Shown in pieces: positions 16,271 to 25,116 of a stretch of 64,000 nucleotides of DNA. Position numbers and translations under genes: made by a program. Position 1 is the stretch's first letter. Every line of letters starts with the position of its first letter. The notes beneath the pieces are model-generated. The model worked only from the letters and a program-made list of their open reading frames with translations, was not told where the DNA came from and searched no databases. The DNA is from DASYKT01 sp963718105 (GTDB lineage: Bacteria > Acidobacteriota > Blastocatellia > Pyrinomonadales > Pyrinomonadaceae): contig OY970352.1 in the NCBI GenBank assembly GCA_963718105.1, positions 496,001 through 560,000 on the forward strand, in the 5' to 3' direction.

Positions 16271-18037
16271 ATGATGAGGAAATCCCTCTTTGTTATTATC
16301 GCGTCAAGCATTGTTGTCGCGCCTTTTTTATTTTCTCACAACAACACCAGACAGACGCAAGCTACTTCCAGTCTTGCAATTCCACCAATTCAAAGCGACT
16401 TAAAAAAAGAAAAATTCGTACCTGCGAGAAAGATGCTTTTAGAAAAAGGAGTTTCATTCGACCCCGACATTTTGCTTGACGATGATTGGAGACAGAAACT
16501 TGACCCTTCTTTCACGCTCAGTTATGAAATGCAAACTTCCTTACGGACGAGCGACAAACTTGAAGGGGTTGTGATCGCTGATAAATTAATATTACCGGAA
16601 AGAGTAGAGTTAACAGGTGACTTGGTAATAATCGCAAACGATCTTGTTTTTGAAGGAAATAATCCGGTAATTGAAAGCTATGGCAAAAACGTTTATGTCT
16701 TTCCTGTGGATAAAACATTCGTTTTGAGTAAAAATTTTGACAGCGCATATCGCGAAGCGAAAAATTCTAAAGACATATTTCCCGAAATTAACCAGCGTGT
16801 AAGCGAAAAATTTAATCTCCCGGAGAAGACCGGGGGCACATTGACTATTAGAGTGAATGGCAAAGGATACAACGAATGGCTGCAAGAACGGGCGGTTGCG
16901 ATTGAACGGGGCCCTTGCCCTCAGAATGTGATGATTTGTAACGGACTCCCAGTTGGAGAAGGATTGCCCGGCGACCCCGGCGTGGCAAATGGAACTGTAC
17001 CACCGCTTCCTTTCAACGGTCCGGATGGACGTTGTGACTGGAGGCATCCAAACGGGGAGGACGGTATTCCAGGAGAAGATGGATCAGCAGGGCCGGATAA
17101 TGCGGGTATTGGCCGGCAAGGCCCCACGGGCGATAGTGGCGGTACTATAGACTTTCAAATAACCAAACCATACTTGTTAAATCAGTATGTGTTTGAATCG
17201 AAGGGAGGACAAGGCGGTAAAGGGGGACCGGGAGGCCCGGGTGCGGCCGGCGACAATGCCCAAGGAGGAGGTAAAGGCGGCGACGGTCAAGACTGTCCGT
17301 GTATGCAAAATGGTGGTGGTAATGGCGGCGACGGAAAAAACGGAGGTCGAGGGGGAATGGGCGGTAGAGGGGGCCGGGGCGGCCGCGGTGGTACAGGGGG
17401 AGACGGCGGTGCGATCTTTGTTACAGCTCCTTATGACTTTAACAAACCGGTTATCGCGCTCTTCAATGGTGGCTCTCCGGGAATTGGAGGCGACGGAGGG
17501 TTTGCCGGTATTTCCGGTCTTTCCGGGGAAGGCGGGGAAAGAGGCAGAGCTTTAGGTAACAGTAATTGCCCTTCCTCGACAATTCATGACGGGTTACGCG
17601 GAGTTAAACCGCTAGCTTGGACCAGGGACGAACGAGGGCCTCAAGGAGAGGACGGAAATGCTTCCGGCAGTCAGGGCGCTTACCTGCTTACCCGACAAAC
17701 CGCACCAGTCGTAGGCGGGTGCAATGGACCTACCAATCCAGGACAGTATCCTTCCGGCTGCGCACCTGGACTTGTTGCTGTAGGCGGGGTCTGTACTAAC
17801 AGTCCGACTTTTATAAATCACTGTGATCTGTTCGGTGGTTACGATGGAGATAACTGCGGCTGTTTCGGTTTTTGCGATCCGAGTGTGGGCGGCTGTTCGC
17901 CGGCAGTGGTCGATGTGCTGGGCAACGGTTTTGCGATGACCAGCGCGGATAACGGAGTGCTATTTGACTTGCAGGGTAACGGAACCCCGCAGCAGTTTTC
18001 CTGGATCGCGGCTGATTCAGACGATTCGTGGCAATGA
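16271..18037 (+). CDS. Secreted collagen-like Gly-rich protein, 3' end lost
   Basis: The 588-aa product starts with a signal peptide and about 190 residues of beta-rich sequence. From ~220 to ~450 come Gly-rich tracts of the collagen-like and GGxGG type (GEDGIPGEDGSAGP, GGRGGMGGRGGRGG), then Cys-rich linkers. It ends in CSPAVVDVLGNGFAMTSADN, which is the opening of a tail found in acidobacterial surface proteins. The TGA stop at 18035-18037 is made by the first bases of a palindromic repeat (ATGAGG). The missing tail resumes after the repeat (18139-18339), so the gene is truncated. A role as surface fibre or matrix protein is inferred. Confidence 0.75.
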   Translation: MMRKSLFVIIASSIVVAPFLFSHNNTRQTQATSSLAIPPIQSDLKKEKFVPARKMLLEKGVSFDPDILLDDDWRQKLDPSFTLSYEMQTSLRTSDKLEGVVIADKLILPERVELTGDLVIIANDLVFEGNNPVIESYGKNVYVFPVDKTFVLSKNFDSAYREAKNSKDIFPEINQRVSEKFNLPEKTGGTLTIRVNGKGYNEWLQERAVAIERGPCPQNVMICNGLPVGEGLPGDPGVANGTVPPLPFNGPDGRCDWRHPNGEDGIPGEDGSAGPDNAGIGRQGPTGDSGGTIDFQITKPYLLNQYVFESKGGQGGKGGPGGPGAAGDNAQGGGKGGDGQDCPCMQNGGGNGGDGKNGGRGGMGGRGGRGGRGGTGGDGGAIFVTAPYDFNKPVIALFNGGSPGIGGDGGFAGISGLSGEGGERGRALGNSNCPSSTIHDGLRGVKPLAWTRDERGPQGEDGNASGSQGAYLLTRQTAPVVGGCNGPTNPGQYPSGCAPGLVAVGGVCTNSPTFINHCDLFGGYDGDNCGCFGFCDPSVGGCSPAVVDVLGNGFAMTSADNGVLFDLQGNGTPQQFSWIAADSDDSWQ

Positions 18038-18137
18038 GGTCAGAACCGGGAGCGGTAGCGACCGGGTTTCTTCGAAAACATCGAAGGCTTAAAATCCAAA
18101 ACAAACCCCTCGCTACCGCTTCGGGTTCTGACTTCAT
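18034..18137. repeat. Palindromic repeat element inserted in a gene
   Basis: A 104-bp element with ends ATGAGGTCAGAACCGGGAGC and CGGGTTCTGACTTCAT, inverted to each other, and a short AAAATCC remnant within. It is nearly identical to the copy at 62044-62168 and lies inside the coding sequence of the collagen-like protein. Confidence 0.85.
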
Positions 18138-18138
18138 A

Positions 18139-18339
18139 CTCCAACACGGCATTTCCGAATTGTGCGAGATGAAAACGCTGCCCGAAGTGGGATTACGAAA
18201 GATCGACCTCGATTACCGGACATCTAGAAAGACGGATGAATTCGGCAACCGGTTCAGATACAAAGCAAAAGTAAGAGACGCGCAGGACGCTCAGCTTGGC
18301 CGCTGGGCCTGGGACGTCTACCTGGTTTTACAGCATTAG
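18139..18339 (+). pseudogene. Detached C-terminal tail of the collagen-like protein
   Basis: The frame encodes HGISELCEMKTLPEVGLRKI then DLDYRTSRKTDEFGNRFRYK and ends GRWAWDVYLVLQH. This is the known end of acidobacterial surface proteins whose preceding region holds LGNGFAMT-like and calcium-loop sequence. The part between WIAADSDDSW and this tail, normally some 60 residues, is missing and replaced by the repeat. The tail is not in frame with the upstream gene and has no start of its own. Confidence 0.7.
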
Positions 18340-18360
18340 GTTTGGAAAATAGCTTTATGG

Positions 18361-18391
18361 AGGTGGGCGATAACGCTCACCTTTTATTTTT
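18361..18391 (+). terminator. Rho-independent terminator
   Basis: AGGTGGGCG pairs with CGCTCACCT (one G-T pair) around ATAA, followed by TTTTATTTTT. It ends the broken gene just before the cobalamin promoter. Confidence 0.8.
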
Positions 18392-18417
18392 GACATCGGA
18401 AAGCAAAGCGTTATACT
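18390..18417 (+). promoter_or_regulatory. Sigma-70-type promoter of the cobalamin operon
   Basis: TTGACA and TATACT, both consensus or one base off, are separated by 16 bases and lie directly upstream of the cobalamin riboswitch. Confidence 0.7.
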
Positions 18418-18439
18418 TTCCTTTGCTTTAATGACAGGT

Positions 18440-18605
18440 TTTTGAATTGCGGCGGTATTGCCGCAGCTTTAAGAAGCAAACGTCCGGTGCTAAAGGGAAG
18501 CAGGTGTAAATCCTGCACGGTCGCGCCACTGTGATTGAGGCCAGAAATGGCCGCAAGAGTCAGGAACCACCCAGACGTTTCACCTGAGAGTGTCTCGCGT
18601 AAAGA
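18440..18605 (+). promoter_or_regulatory. Cobalamin riboswitch (upstream of btuF)
   Basis: The conserved core is present: AAAGGGAAGCAGGTGTAAA, CGGTCGCGCCACTGTGA and GAGTCAGGAACC, with flanking AAACGTC/GACGTTT arms pairing at the base. These elements bind adenosylcobalamin or methylcobalamin and switch off the genes downstream. The first gene begins at about 18682. Boundaries are approximate. Confidence 0.93.
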
Positions 18606-18681
18606 CATCCCGGAAGACAAATCGTTTTTATAAGATCGCCGTCTTTTTGGCTGTTTTTCGCAGAACAGAAAGGCGGTTTTT

Positions 18682-19647
18682 ATCTTTAAATTTTCCAACA
18701 GGCAAACATATTTCACGCTTTTATTACTAACGACGCTGCTGTTCGCGGCATCTTCCTGCAAGTCTTCGCAAACGGCGCAAACGGCGCAAACGGCGCAAAC
18801 GACGGAAACTTCCGGTCAGACCGTCACGCAAGCCGCAATACCAACTGACGGACGCGAACTCATCGACGACTTAAACCGCAAGGTCACGCTGCCCCGTACC
18901 GTGAACCGGGCGATCTCGCTTGCGCCCAATCTGACGGAGATAATTTTTGCGGTTGACGGCGGCGACAAACTGGTCGGCGACACTACCTACTGCAATTTTC
19001 CCGAAGCCGCCAAGAACATCCAAAAGGTCGGCGACACCATAAATCCGAATCTGGAATCGATCATCGCGCTCAAACCCGACGTGGTTTTTGTCAGCACCGC
19101 TTCGCAGATAGAAACTTTTACCAAGCGGCTGGAAGAACAAAAGATCGCGGTTTTTGTGACCGACCCGAAAGACCTGGACGGCGTTTACCACAGCATCGAA
19201 ACGGTGGGCGACATCCTGGGGAAAAAAGAAAAAGCCGCGGAGGTTGTGGCGAGCTTGAAAAAACGGGTCCTGGAAACGGATAAAAAGACTGAACGCGCCG
19301 GGCCGTATCGCATCTTTGTGCAGTTTTCCGAAGAGCCGATCTATACTGCCGGGAAACCGTCTTTTATTACCGACCTGATCGAACGCGCGGGCGGTTTTTC
19401 CGTTACCTCGAATATCGACGAGGCTTTTCCGAGGATCAGCAAAGAAACTGCCCTGGCGCTCGAGCCGGACGTGATAATCATTTCGGAAGGCGACGCAAAT
19501 AAACATCCGAATAAAGTTTTTGCTAATTCACCGGCGGTCAGAAGTAAACAGGTTTTTCTGATCGACGGCGATCTGCTTTCGCGGCCGGGGCCGCGGCTGG
19601 TCGATGCGCTGGAACAGATCACGGATAATCTCGAAAAGGTAAAATGA
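18682..19647 (+). CDS. btuF: Cobalamin ABC transporter, substrate-binding lipoprotein
   Basis: The protein delivers vitamin B12 to the BtuCD permease in the periplasm. Reading upstream from the conserved part gives a lipoprotein signal with lipobox AASSC, then a threefold QTA repeat from a 9-base tandem repeat. The fold follows (ISLAPNLTEIIFAV, LKPDVVFVSTASQIETF, GEDANKHPNKVF-like). There is no ATG, GTG or TTG before the signal in frame. The only candidate is ATC at 18682 with GAAAGGCGG five bases upstream, so either initiation is unusual or a base is wrong. The stop overlaps the start of btuC by 4 bases (ATGA). Confidence 0.85.
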   Translation: MFKFSNRQTYFTLLLLTTLLFAASSCKSSQTAQTAQTAQTTETSGQTVTQAAIPTDGRELIDDLNRKVTLPRTVNRAISLAPNLTEIIFAVDGGDKLVGDTTYCNFPEAAKNIQKVGDTINPNLESIIALKPDVVFVSTASQIETFTKRLEEQKIAVFVTDPKDLDGVYHSIETVGDILGKKEKAAEVVASLKKRVLETDKKTERAGPYRIFVQFSEEPIYTAGKPSFITDLIERAGGFSVTSNIDEAFPRISKETALALEPDVIIISEGDANKHPNKVFANSPAVRSKQVFLIDGDLLSRPGPRLVDALEQITDNLEKVK

Positions 19648-20693
19648 CGCCGGCCACGGAAAAAACAGGTGAAAAGACCGCACCGCTTTTCGGAAAACCA
19701 TCGAGACGATTCGCATGGTCACTGGCGGTGCTGCTTTTGCTATTGGCAGCAGCCATTTTAACGGCGGCGCTGCTGGGCAGCGAAAGGCTGCCGTTTGCCG
19801 ATACGCTCTGCGCGATATTTTCAGGTTCAAATTGCGGATTGACCTCACAACAGAGCGCGATACTTTTCGATATCCGGCTGCCGCGGGTTTTTCTGGGAGT
19901 TTCGGTGGGCGCGGCGCTGGCGGTAGCGGGCGCCAGCTACCAATCGCTGCTGCGTAACCCGCTGGCGGAACCTTACCTGCTCGGCGTTTCAAACGGAGCG
20001 GCGATCGGGACGATGTTTGCGCTGGTTTTTTTCTCGGCCTTTGCTTTTTCACGCCCGCTGATGGCTTTTGGCGGAGCGATGCTGTCGACGATAGCGGTGT
20101 ATTCGATCGCCCGCAGCCGCACGGGAATGAGCGTCGAAAGATTGGCGCTGGCCGGCGTGATCGTAACTACATTTTTGTCGTCGGCAATCGTGCTGATCAC
20201 CACGCTGCTGGATGCAACCAGGCTGCGGACATTTACTTTTTGGCTGCTGGGCGATCTTTCCGCCGCGTCAAAAGATTCACTGCTGGTTGCGCTGCCGACG
20301 GTGATTGCGGGAACGATATTGCTGGCGATGCTGGCGAGGGCGCTGAATCTGCTGCAGTTGGGTGAGCGCGACGCTTTTGATTTCGGGGTCGAAGTAAAGC
20401 GGACGAGGTTTTTGGTTTTTCTGATCGCAGGCGCGCTGGTGGGAACTTCGGTGGCGGCCAGCGGTTCGGTCGGTTATGTCGGTTTGGTGGTGCCGCATCT
20501 GGTCAGGCTTTCGATGGGGAGCGACAACCGCCTGGTGCTGCCGGCTTCGGCAATCGCGGGGGCCATTTTTGTGACGCTGGCGGACACGGTCGCGCGCACG
20601 GTGATCGCTCCGCGCGAACTGCCGGTGGGCGCCATCACGGCCCTGATCGGAGCACCGCTTTTTATTTATTTGTTGAAGAAACAGTCGGTTTGA
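19644..20693 (+). CDS. btuC: Cobalamin ABC transporter, permease
   Basis: A 349-aa, strongly hydrophobic FecCD/BtuC-family permease with about ten membrane helices. The family motif GASYQSLLRNPLAEPYLLG is present and the C-terminus has GYVGLVVPHLVRL and ELPVGAITALIGAP. It forms a dimer that passes B12 across the inner membrane with BtuD driving. It overlaps btuF by four bases. Length is normal. The family also transports iron-siderophores, but the two flanking cobalamin riboswitches make B12 the clear choice. Confidence 0.93.
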   Translation: MTPATEKTGEKTAPLFGKPSRRFAWSLAVLLLLLAAAILTAALLGSERLPFADTLCAIFSGSNCGLTSQQSAILFDIRLPRVFLGVSVGAALAVAGASYQSLLRNPLAEPYLLGVSNGAAIGTMFALVFFSAFAFSRPLMAFGGAMLSTIAVYSIARSRTGMSVERLALAGVIVTTFLSSAIVLITTLLDATRLRTFTFWLLGDLSAASKDSLLVALPTVIAGTILLAMLARALNLLQLGERDAFDFGVEVKRTRFLVFLIAGALVGTSVAASGSVGYVGLVVPHLVRLSMGSDNRLVLPASAIAGAIFVTLADTVARTVIAPRELPVGAITALIGAPLFIYLLKKQSV

Positions 20694-20696
20694 AGA

Positions 20697-20800
20697 ATTT
20701 TACAGGGATAAAGGGATGAAGGAGATAAGGGGAAAGAGGAAGTAATGGAAATTAAAGGAAAAAGGAATATATCCCTTGCATCCCATTTATCTCTGTAAAA
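20697..20800. repeat. Inverted repeat between btuC and btuD
   Basis: TTTTACAGGGATAAAGGGATG is matched, imperfectly, by its complement CATCCCATTTATCTCTGTAAAA, separated by an A/G-rich loop. It could attenuate or stabilise mRNA between the two transporter genes. Confidence 0.6.
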
Positions 20801-20809
20801 ATTACTTTT

Positions 20810-21595
20810 ATGCTCGAAGCAAAAAACATCTCGGTCGGTTATGGCGCAAGGGAAGTGGTGCAGGATGTTTCGTTTCGTTTAGAGAGCGGAAAGGTTGTTG
20901 CTTTGTGCGGGGCGAACGGCGCGGGCAAGACCACCTTATTAAAAGCGTTGAATAGCACGCTTCCGATAACCGCCGGAGAGATATTACTCGATGAAAGACC
21001 GCTGTCGAAATATTCCCGCCGCGAGGCGGCGCGAAATATCGCGGTCGTCGCGCAGGAGGCGGAAACGAAATTTCCGGTGACCGTGATGGAATTTGTTTTG
21101 AGCGGCAGGTTTGCGCATGGCGGGGCGTTTGGCTGGGAAAAGGAAGAAGATATTGCGGCGGCAGCAGAATCGCTCGGTTCCTGCGACCTGGAAAACTACG
21201 GCCTGCGGCTGATGAACGAGCTTTCAGGCGGTGAACGGCAGCGGGCGGTGCTGGCCCGCGCGCTGGCAACGCAGGCGAGAATTCTTTTGCTCGATGAGCC
21301 GACCGCCAATCTCGACCTGGCGCACCAGATAATGATGCTCAAGCTGGTGCACGAGCGCTGCCACTCGGCGGCTTCTTCAGGCGCATCGGCGGTGGTGATC
21401 ACGCACGACCTGAACCTGGCCTCGGCCTTTGCCGATGAAATTTTGCTTTTGAAGAACGGCAAAGTTACCGCCCAGGGAAAAGCCGAAGATGTTTTTACGG
21501 TCGAGAATTTGAAAGAAGTTTTTGGAGTCGAAGTAATGCTTGACGCAAATCCCGCGAGCGGGAAAACGCGCGTCACGGCAAACTACGGCGTTTAG
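20810..21595 (+). CDS. btuD: Cobalamin ABC transporter, ATPase
   Basis: A 261-aa ABC ATPase with Walker A GANGAGKTT, signature LSGGERQR, Walker B ILLLDEPTANLD and the switch His in VVITHDLN. It hydrolyses ATP to drive BtuC. The ATG follows the inverted repeat after 9 bases and the ribosome site is weak. Gene order btuF-btuC-btuD with a riboswitch before and after fits a B12 uptake unit. There is no tonB, exbB or exbD here. Confidence 0.93.
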   Translation: MLEAKNISVGYGAREVVQDVSFRLESGKVVALCGANGAGKTTLLKALNSTLPITAGEILLDERPLSKYSRREAARNIAVVAQEAETKFPVTVMEFVLSGRFAHGGAFGWEKEEDIAAAAESLGSCDLENYGLRLMNELSGGERQRAVLARALATQARILLLDEPTANLDLAHQIMMLKLVHERCHSAASSGASAVVITHDLNLASAFADEILLLKNGKVTAQGKAEDVFTVENLKEVFGVEVMLDANPASGKTRVTANYGV

Positions 21596-21649
21596 CGTAA
21601 CGCTGCCGCCACAATTTGTAGATGTGACGCTGGCGCTACAAGTCATAAC

Positions 21650-21815
21650 AAAAGTGCCGGTCCAAGGGAAAACGGTGAAAGGCCGTTACTGCCCGCGCAA
21701 CTGTATACAGCTAGTTCCTTCGCATTAAAAAGCCACTGTCCGCTAAGGATGGGAAGGCGCGAAAGGAGATCTCGGGGTCGAGGTTAGCTGTGAGTCAGGA
21801 AACCTTGCCGAGCGC
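21650..21815 (+). promoter_or_regulatory. Cobalamin riboswitch (upstream of the receptor)
   Basis: A second, different cobalamin element: GGTCCAAGGGAAAACGGTGA, AGGCCGTTACTGCCCGCGCAACTGT and GTGAGTCAGGAAACC. It has a larger variable arm than the first copy. It ends about 40 bases before the receptor ATG, so it probably blocks that gene's translation or transcription. Boundaries are approximate. Confidence 0.93.
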
Positions 21816-21854
21816 TTAAGGATAACTCGTGTCTACGACGGGTAGAGGAGAGAT

Positions 21855-24284
21855 ATGAAAATATTCAGTTTAGTTTTATTGACATTATTATTATCGGCTG
21901 CGGCATTTGCGCAATCGGGCGGTTCTTTAAGCGGAAAGGTTTCGGACGCGGACGGTGACGCCGTACCGCAATCCCAGGTTACGCTCGCTTTAAAAAATAA
22001 TCCCAGCGTGACTTTTACAACCAAAGCCAACGACAACGGAGAATACCGTTTTGAAAATGTTCCGGCGGGGGATTACATTCTCACCGCTGGCAGCGGCATA
22101 CTATCGGTTGCGATGCGCGCCAACGAAACGGTAAAGATCGAGGCCGGGCAAAACGCCAGCCTGAATCTGACGGTGCTTTCAGTGGTGACGGCAACGGTAA
22201 CTATCTCGTCGGGCACGGCACAATCGGTTGACCAGGTTTCGAAATCCGTTTCCACGCTTACTTCACAGGACATCGAAAATCGCGACGAGCAGACCCTCGC
22301 CGACGCGCTGCGCATAGTGCCCGGTTTTCGGGTACAGCAGTCCGGCGGGTTTGGGCGGATCACTACGATCAAAACACGCGGATTAAGAAATCAGGACACC
22401 GCTATTTTGATAGACGGCCAGCGATTCCGCGATGCGACCGCGATCACCGGCGATGCGTCCTCGTTTCTCGGCGACCTGGTGACCACGGGTGTCGGCAAGA
22501 TCGAAGTGCTGCGCGGTTCGGGCTCGTCGCTTTACGGTACGAACGCGATCGGCGGAGTGGTGAACGTTCAGACGGACAGCTTTAGCAACGACCTGCGGGG
22601 AGAATTTCTTGCCGAAGGCGGAGGGTTGGGTTTGTTTCGCGGGCGGGCGGGCGTTTCCGGCGGCTATCACAACAAAGCTTTTTTTAATGCGGTGGTATCG
22701 CATACCAATTATAAAGATGGAATAGACGGCGACGACAGCGCGCGAAACACCAGCGGTAAAGCGGCCGGGCGTTTTGTTATCAATGATAAGGCGCAGATCA
22801 CGTCGCGGTTTTATCTTTCGGACGGCTTTGTTCAGCTTAACAGCAACCCCGACACTATCGGCCCATTGCCCGCCATCACGACGGTGGTAACGGCCTTTGC
22901 GCTGTCGCCGGAAGAATTAGTGCGCTATGAGAACGGCACCCTGATCGGCTCTCTAAATACAAACGGGGCGACTTTTATCCCTGACGCTAACGATCCCGAC
23001 GCTTTCTCAAAATCGCGGTTTTATAATTTCAACGTTGCTTTAGACGGCACGATAAACTCCAAAGCGATCTATCGCGTGTCTTACCAGAACCTGTGGACGA
23101 AAAGAAGGACCGACAACGGCCCGGCGGGCGTCGCGTTCCAGCCATTCGGCGGAACCGAACGCAGCGATTTCACCGGCAATATTCAGACACTTCAGGCCAA
23201 AACCAACCTGGTCTTACGATCGAATGTTTTGACCATCGGTTACGGCTTTGAAAAAGAAAAATTTGGAAACGATAATTTCGGCGTGAACAATATCGGCAAC
23301 AATTCGATAGATGTTACGCAGTCGAGCAATACGTTCGTGGTCCAGGACCAGCTCGCGGCTTTCGACAATCGCCTGCAATTGTCGGGCGCTTTTCGCGCGC
23401 AGTTCTTTCAGTTAGGCCAGCCGGTTTTTAGCGCCAACAATCCGCCCTATCAAAATCTGACGTTGGACGGAGTTCCCTCCGCTTTTACCGCCGACGGATC
23501 GGTCGCCTGGTTCTTTCGCTCGACCGGAACAAAGCTGCGCTCGCATATCGGCAACGGTTACCGGGTAGCTTCGCTTTATGAACGCTACGGTACTTTTTAC
23601 GATACGTTCAGCATCCCGAATAATTTTGTGGCGTTGGGCGATCCTAATTTAAAGCCGGAACGTTCGGTCGGTTTTGACGCCGGTATCGACCAGGAGTTTG
23701 CGGAGAACCGCGTTCGGCTGTCGGCAACTTATTTTTACACCCGGCTGCTGCAGACCATCGGGTTCGGTAACGTCGTGCCCGATATAGGAACGACCCCGCG
23801 GCCCTTCGGCGGATACGTAAATCAAAACGGCGGGATCGCGCGCGGGGCCGAGCTCAGCGCTGAGTTTACGCCTTATAAGTCCACCAGTATTTTCACCTCT
23901 TACACTTATACCAAAAGTTTGCAGAACGAACCCCAGGTCGCGGGAAGCGGGATATTAAAGACGCTGGGTGTGCCGGAGAATGCTTTCACGTTTGTCTTTA
24001 ACCAGCAAATAATCAAAAGGCTGAACGTGAATTTCGATCTGGTGGCGTACAGCTCTTACCGCGCGCCGATCTTTAGCAATACGATATTTTCCACCCGTAT
24101 TTATCGTTTTAGCGGGATGAGAAAAGCCGACGTATCGGTAGGGTACGAGATCCCGACTTCTAACGAGAAGGTGCGGTTTCGTCTCTTCGGCACCATCGAA
24201 AATCTTTTCGATAACGATAATTTCGAGAACGGATTTCGCACTGCGGGAATTACCGGCCGCGGCGGGGTAAAAGTCTCGTTTTAA
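21855..24284 (+). CDS. TonB-dependent outer-membrane receptor (BtuB-like)
   Basis: The 809-aa product has a signal peptide (cleaved after AAAFA), a carboxypeptidase-regulatory-like domain (~20-105), a TonB plug (~125-235: DIENRDEQTLADALRIVPGF, LRGSGSSLYGTNAIGG) and a 22-strand barrel ending in an aromatic residue (VKVSF). The N-terminal domain is common in Acidobacteria and Bacteroidetes. AGAGGAGA precedes the ATG. The cobalamin riboswitch in its leader makes vitamin B12 the most likely substrate. The final Phe is the barrel-insertion signal. Confidence 0.9.
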   Translation: MKIFSLVLLTLLLSAAAFAQSGGSLSGKVSDADGDAVPQSQVTLALKNNPSVTFTTKANDNGEYRFENVPAGDYILTAGSGILSVAMRANETVKIEAGQNASLNLTVLSVVTATVTISSGTAQSVDQVSKSVSTLTSQDIENRDEQTLADALRIVPGFRVQQSGGFGRITTIKTRGLRNQDTAILIDGQRFRDATAITGDASSFLGDLVTTGVGKIEVLRGSGSSLYGTNAIGGVVNVQTDSFSNDLRGEFLAEGGGLGLFRGRAGVSGGYHNKAFFNAVVSHTNYKDGIDGDDSARNTSGKAAGRFVINDKAQITSRFYLSDGFVQLNSNPDTIGPLPAITTVVTAFALSPEELVRYENGTLIGSLNTNGATFIPDANDPDAFSKSRFYNFNVALDGTINSKAIYRVSYQNLWTKRRTDNGPAGVAFQPFGGTERSDFTGNIQTLQAKTNLVLRSNVLTIGYGFEKEKFGNDNFGVNNIGNNSIDVTQSSNTFVVQDQLAAFDNRLQLSGAFRAQFFQLGQPVFSANNPPYQNLTLDGVPSAFTADGSVAWFFRSTGTKLRSHIGNGYRVASLYERYGTFYDTFSIPNNFVALGDPNLKPERSVGFDAGIDQEFAENRVRLSATYFYTRLLQTIGFGNVVPDIGTTPRPFGGYVNQNGGIARGAELSAEFTPYKSTSIFTSYTYTKSLQNEPQVAGSGILKTLGVPENAFTFVFNQQIIKRLNVNFDLVAYSSYRAPIFSNTIFSTRIYRFSGMRKADVSVGYEIPTSNEKVRFRLFGTIENLFDNDNFENGFRTAGITGRGGVKVSF

Positions 24285-24295
24285 AGCTGTTTTAA

Positions 24296-24374
24296 GAAAG
24301 AACCACCCCGGCGCTGGCGCGCCACCCCTCCTTCGTAAGGAGGGGAGCCCGAAGGGCGGGGTGGTTCTTTTTTT
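24296..24374. terminator. Long hairpin, AGAACCACCCCG repeat acting as terminator
   Basis: AAGAACCACCCCG pairs with CGGGGTGGTTCTT across about 55 bases that themselves contain CCCCTCCTTCGTAAGGAGGGG. A run of seven T follows. It belongs to a repeat family with copies at 6703 and 50686 and serves as terminator for the receptor gene. Confidence 0.75.
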
Positions 24375-24382
24375 GTTTTAAT

Positions 24383-24402
24383 CCACTAGCTAAAGCTAGT
24401 GG
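24383..24402. repeat. Palindrome CCACTAGCTAAAGCTAGTGG
   Basis: A near-perfect 20-base palindrome that recurs with one or two changes at 51927-51946 and 52028-52047. The function is unknown. Confidence 0.6.
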
Positions 24403-24502
24403 CAATTAAAGGTTTGCGGGCAGAGCCCCTAGCTCCATAAAAATCTTTCTCAGACCGGATTCCGGTGGTATACTTTAAGCAAATCAGACGCGGAGGAGTT
24501 TT

Positions 24503-25078
24503 ATGAAAGCACTGAGAATACAAGGTTTAGCAATATTAACTGTTTTTATCTCGGCGGTGTGTGCGTCCGCGCAAAATAATTCTGCCAAAACTATAACCAA
24601 TGCCGACCTGGAAAAATACCGGCATGAACGGGTAAAGGCCGATGACGAATACCGGCGCACCTACGCCGAAAAAGGGCTGCCTTCGCCGGAAGAACTGGAA
24701 AAAAGGGAAGAGGAAAGACAGCAGCGCCTGTCCGTCCTTTCGGATCAATTGGCGGGCGAACGACGGCTGCGAGAATACGCCGAGCAAATGGCCGCAGCTA
24801 ATGCCGCAAACAACAGCGATCAGCAGGTGATATATGTCGCGCAAGACGAGAATGGCGGCTACTATTCTTATTACCCGATCGTGGGGGGCGGAGGATTCTT
24901 TGGCCAGGGCACGCGTTTTAGAAATGTGTCTAACGTTGAAATGATCCGCGACCAGGCGAATATAAACAGAAGCATGCATGGACTGCCAAATTTTCGTAGC
25001 AACAATAACAGGCGCGGCGGTTTTCGCGGAACATTCAGGTTCGGGGGAGCGCGCCCGGTATTTTCGCCCAGGAGATAA
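24503..25078 (+). CDS. Exported protein, Glu-rich coil plus Gly/Arg tail
   Basis: A 191-aa protein with a signal peptide (cleaved after ASA). The first half is a charged helix with many Glu and Arg residues (REEERQQRL type, coiled-coil-like). The second half is Gly/Asn/Arg-rich with aromatic residues (GGYYSYYPIVGGGGFF, GGFRGTFRFGG). No family is recognised. GGAGGAG precedes the ATG. TGGTATACT 29-37 bases before the ATG could be an extended -10 promoter. It opens a run of four envelope genes. Confidence 0.65.
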   Translation: MKALRIQGLAILTVFISAVCASAQNNSAKTITNADLEKYRHERVKADDEYRRTYAEKGLPSPEELEKREEERQQRLSVLSDQLAGERRLREYAEQMAAANAANNSDQQVIYVAQDENGGYYSYYPIVGGGGFFGQGTRFRNVSNVEMIRDQANINRSMHGLPNFRSNNNRRGGFRGTFRFGGARPVFSPRR

Positions 25079-25116
25079 GGCTGCTTTGTAACGGCCGATA
25101 AACTGTCAAATCTTTA

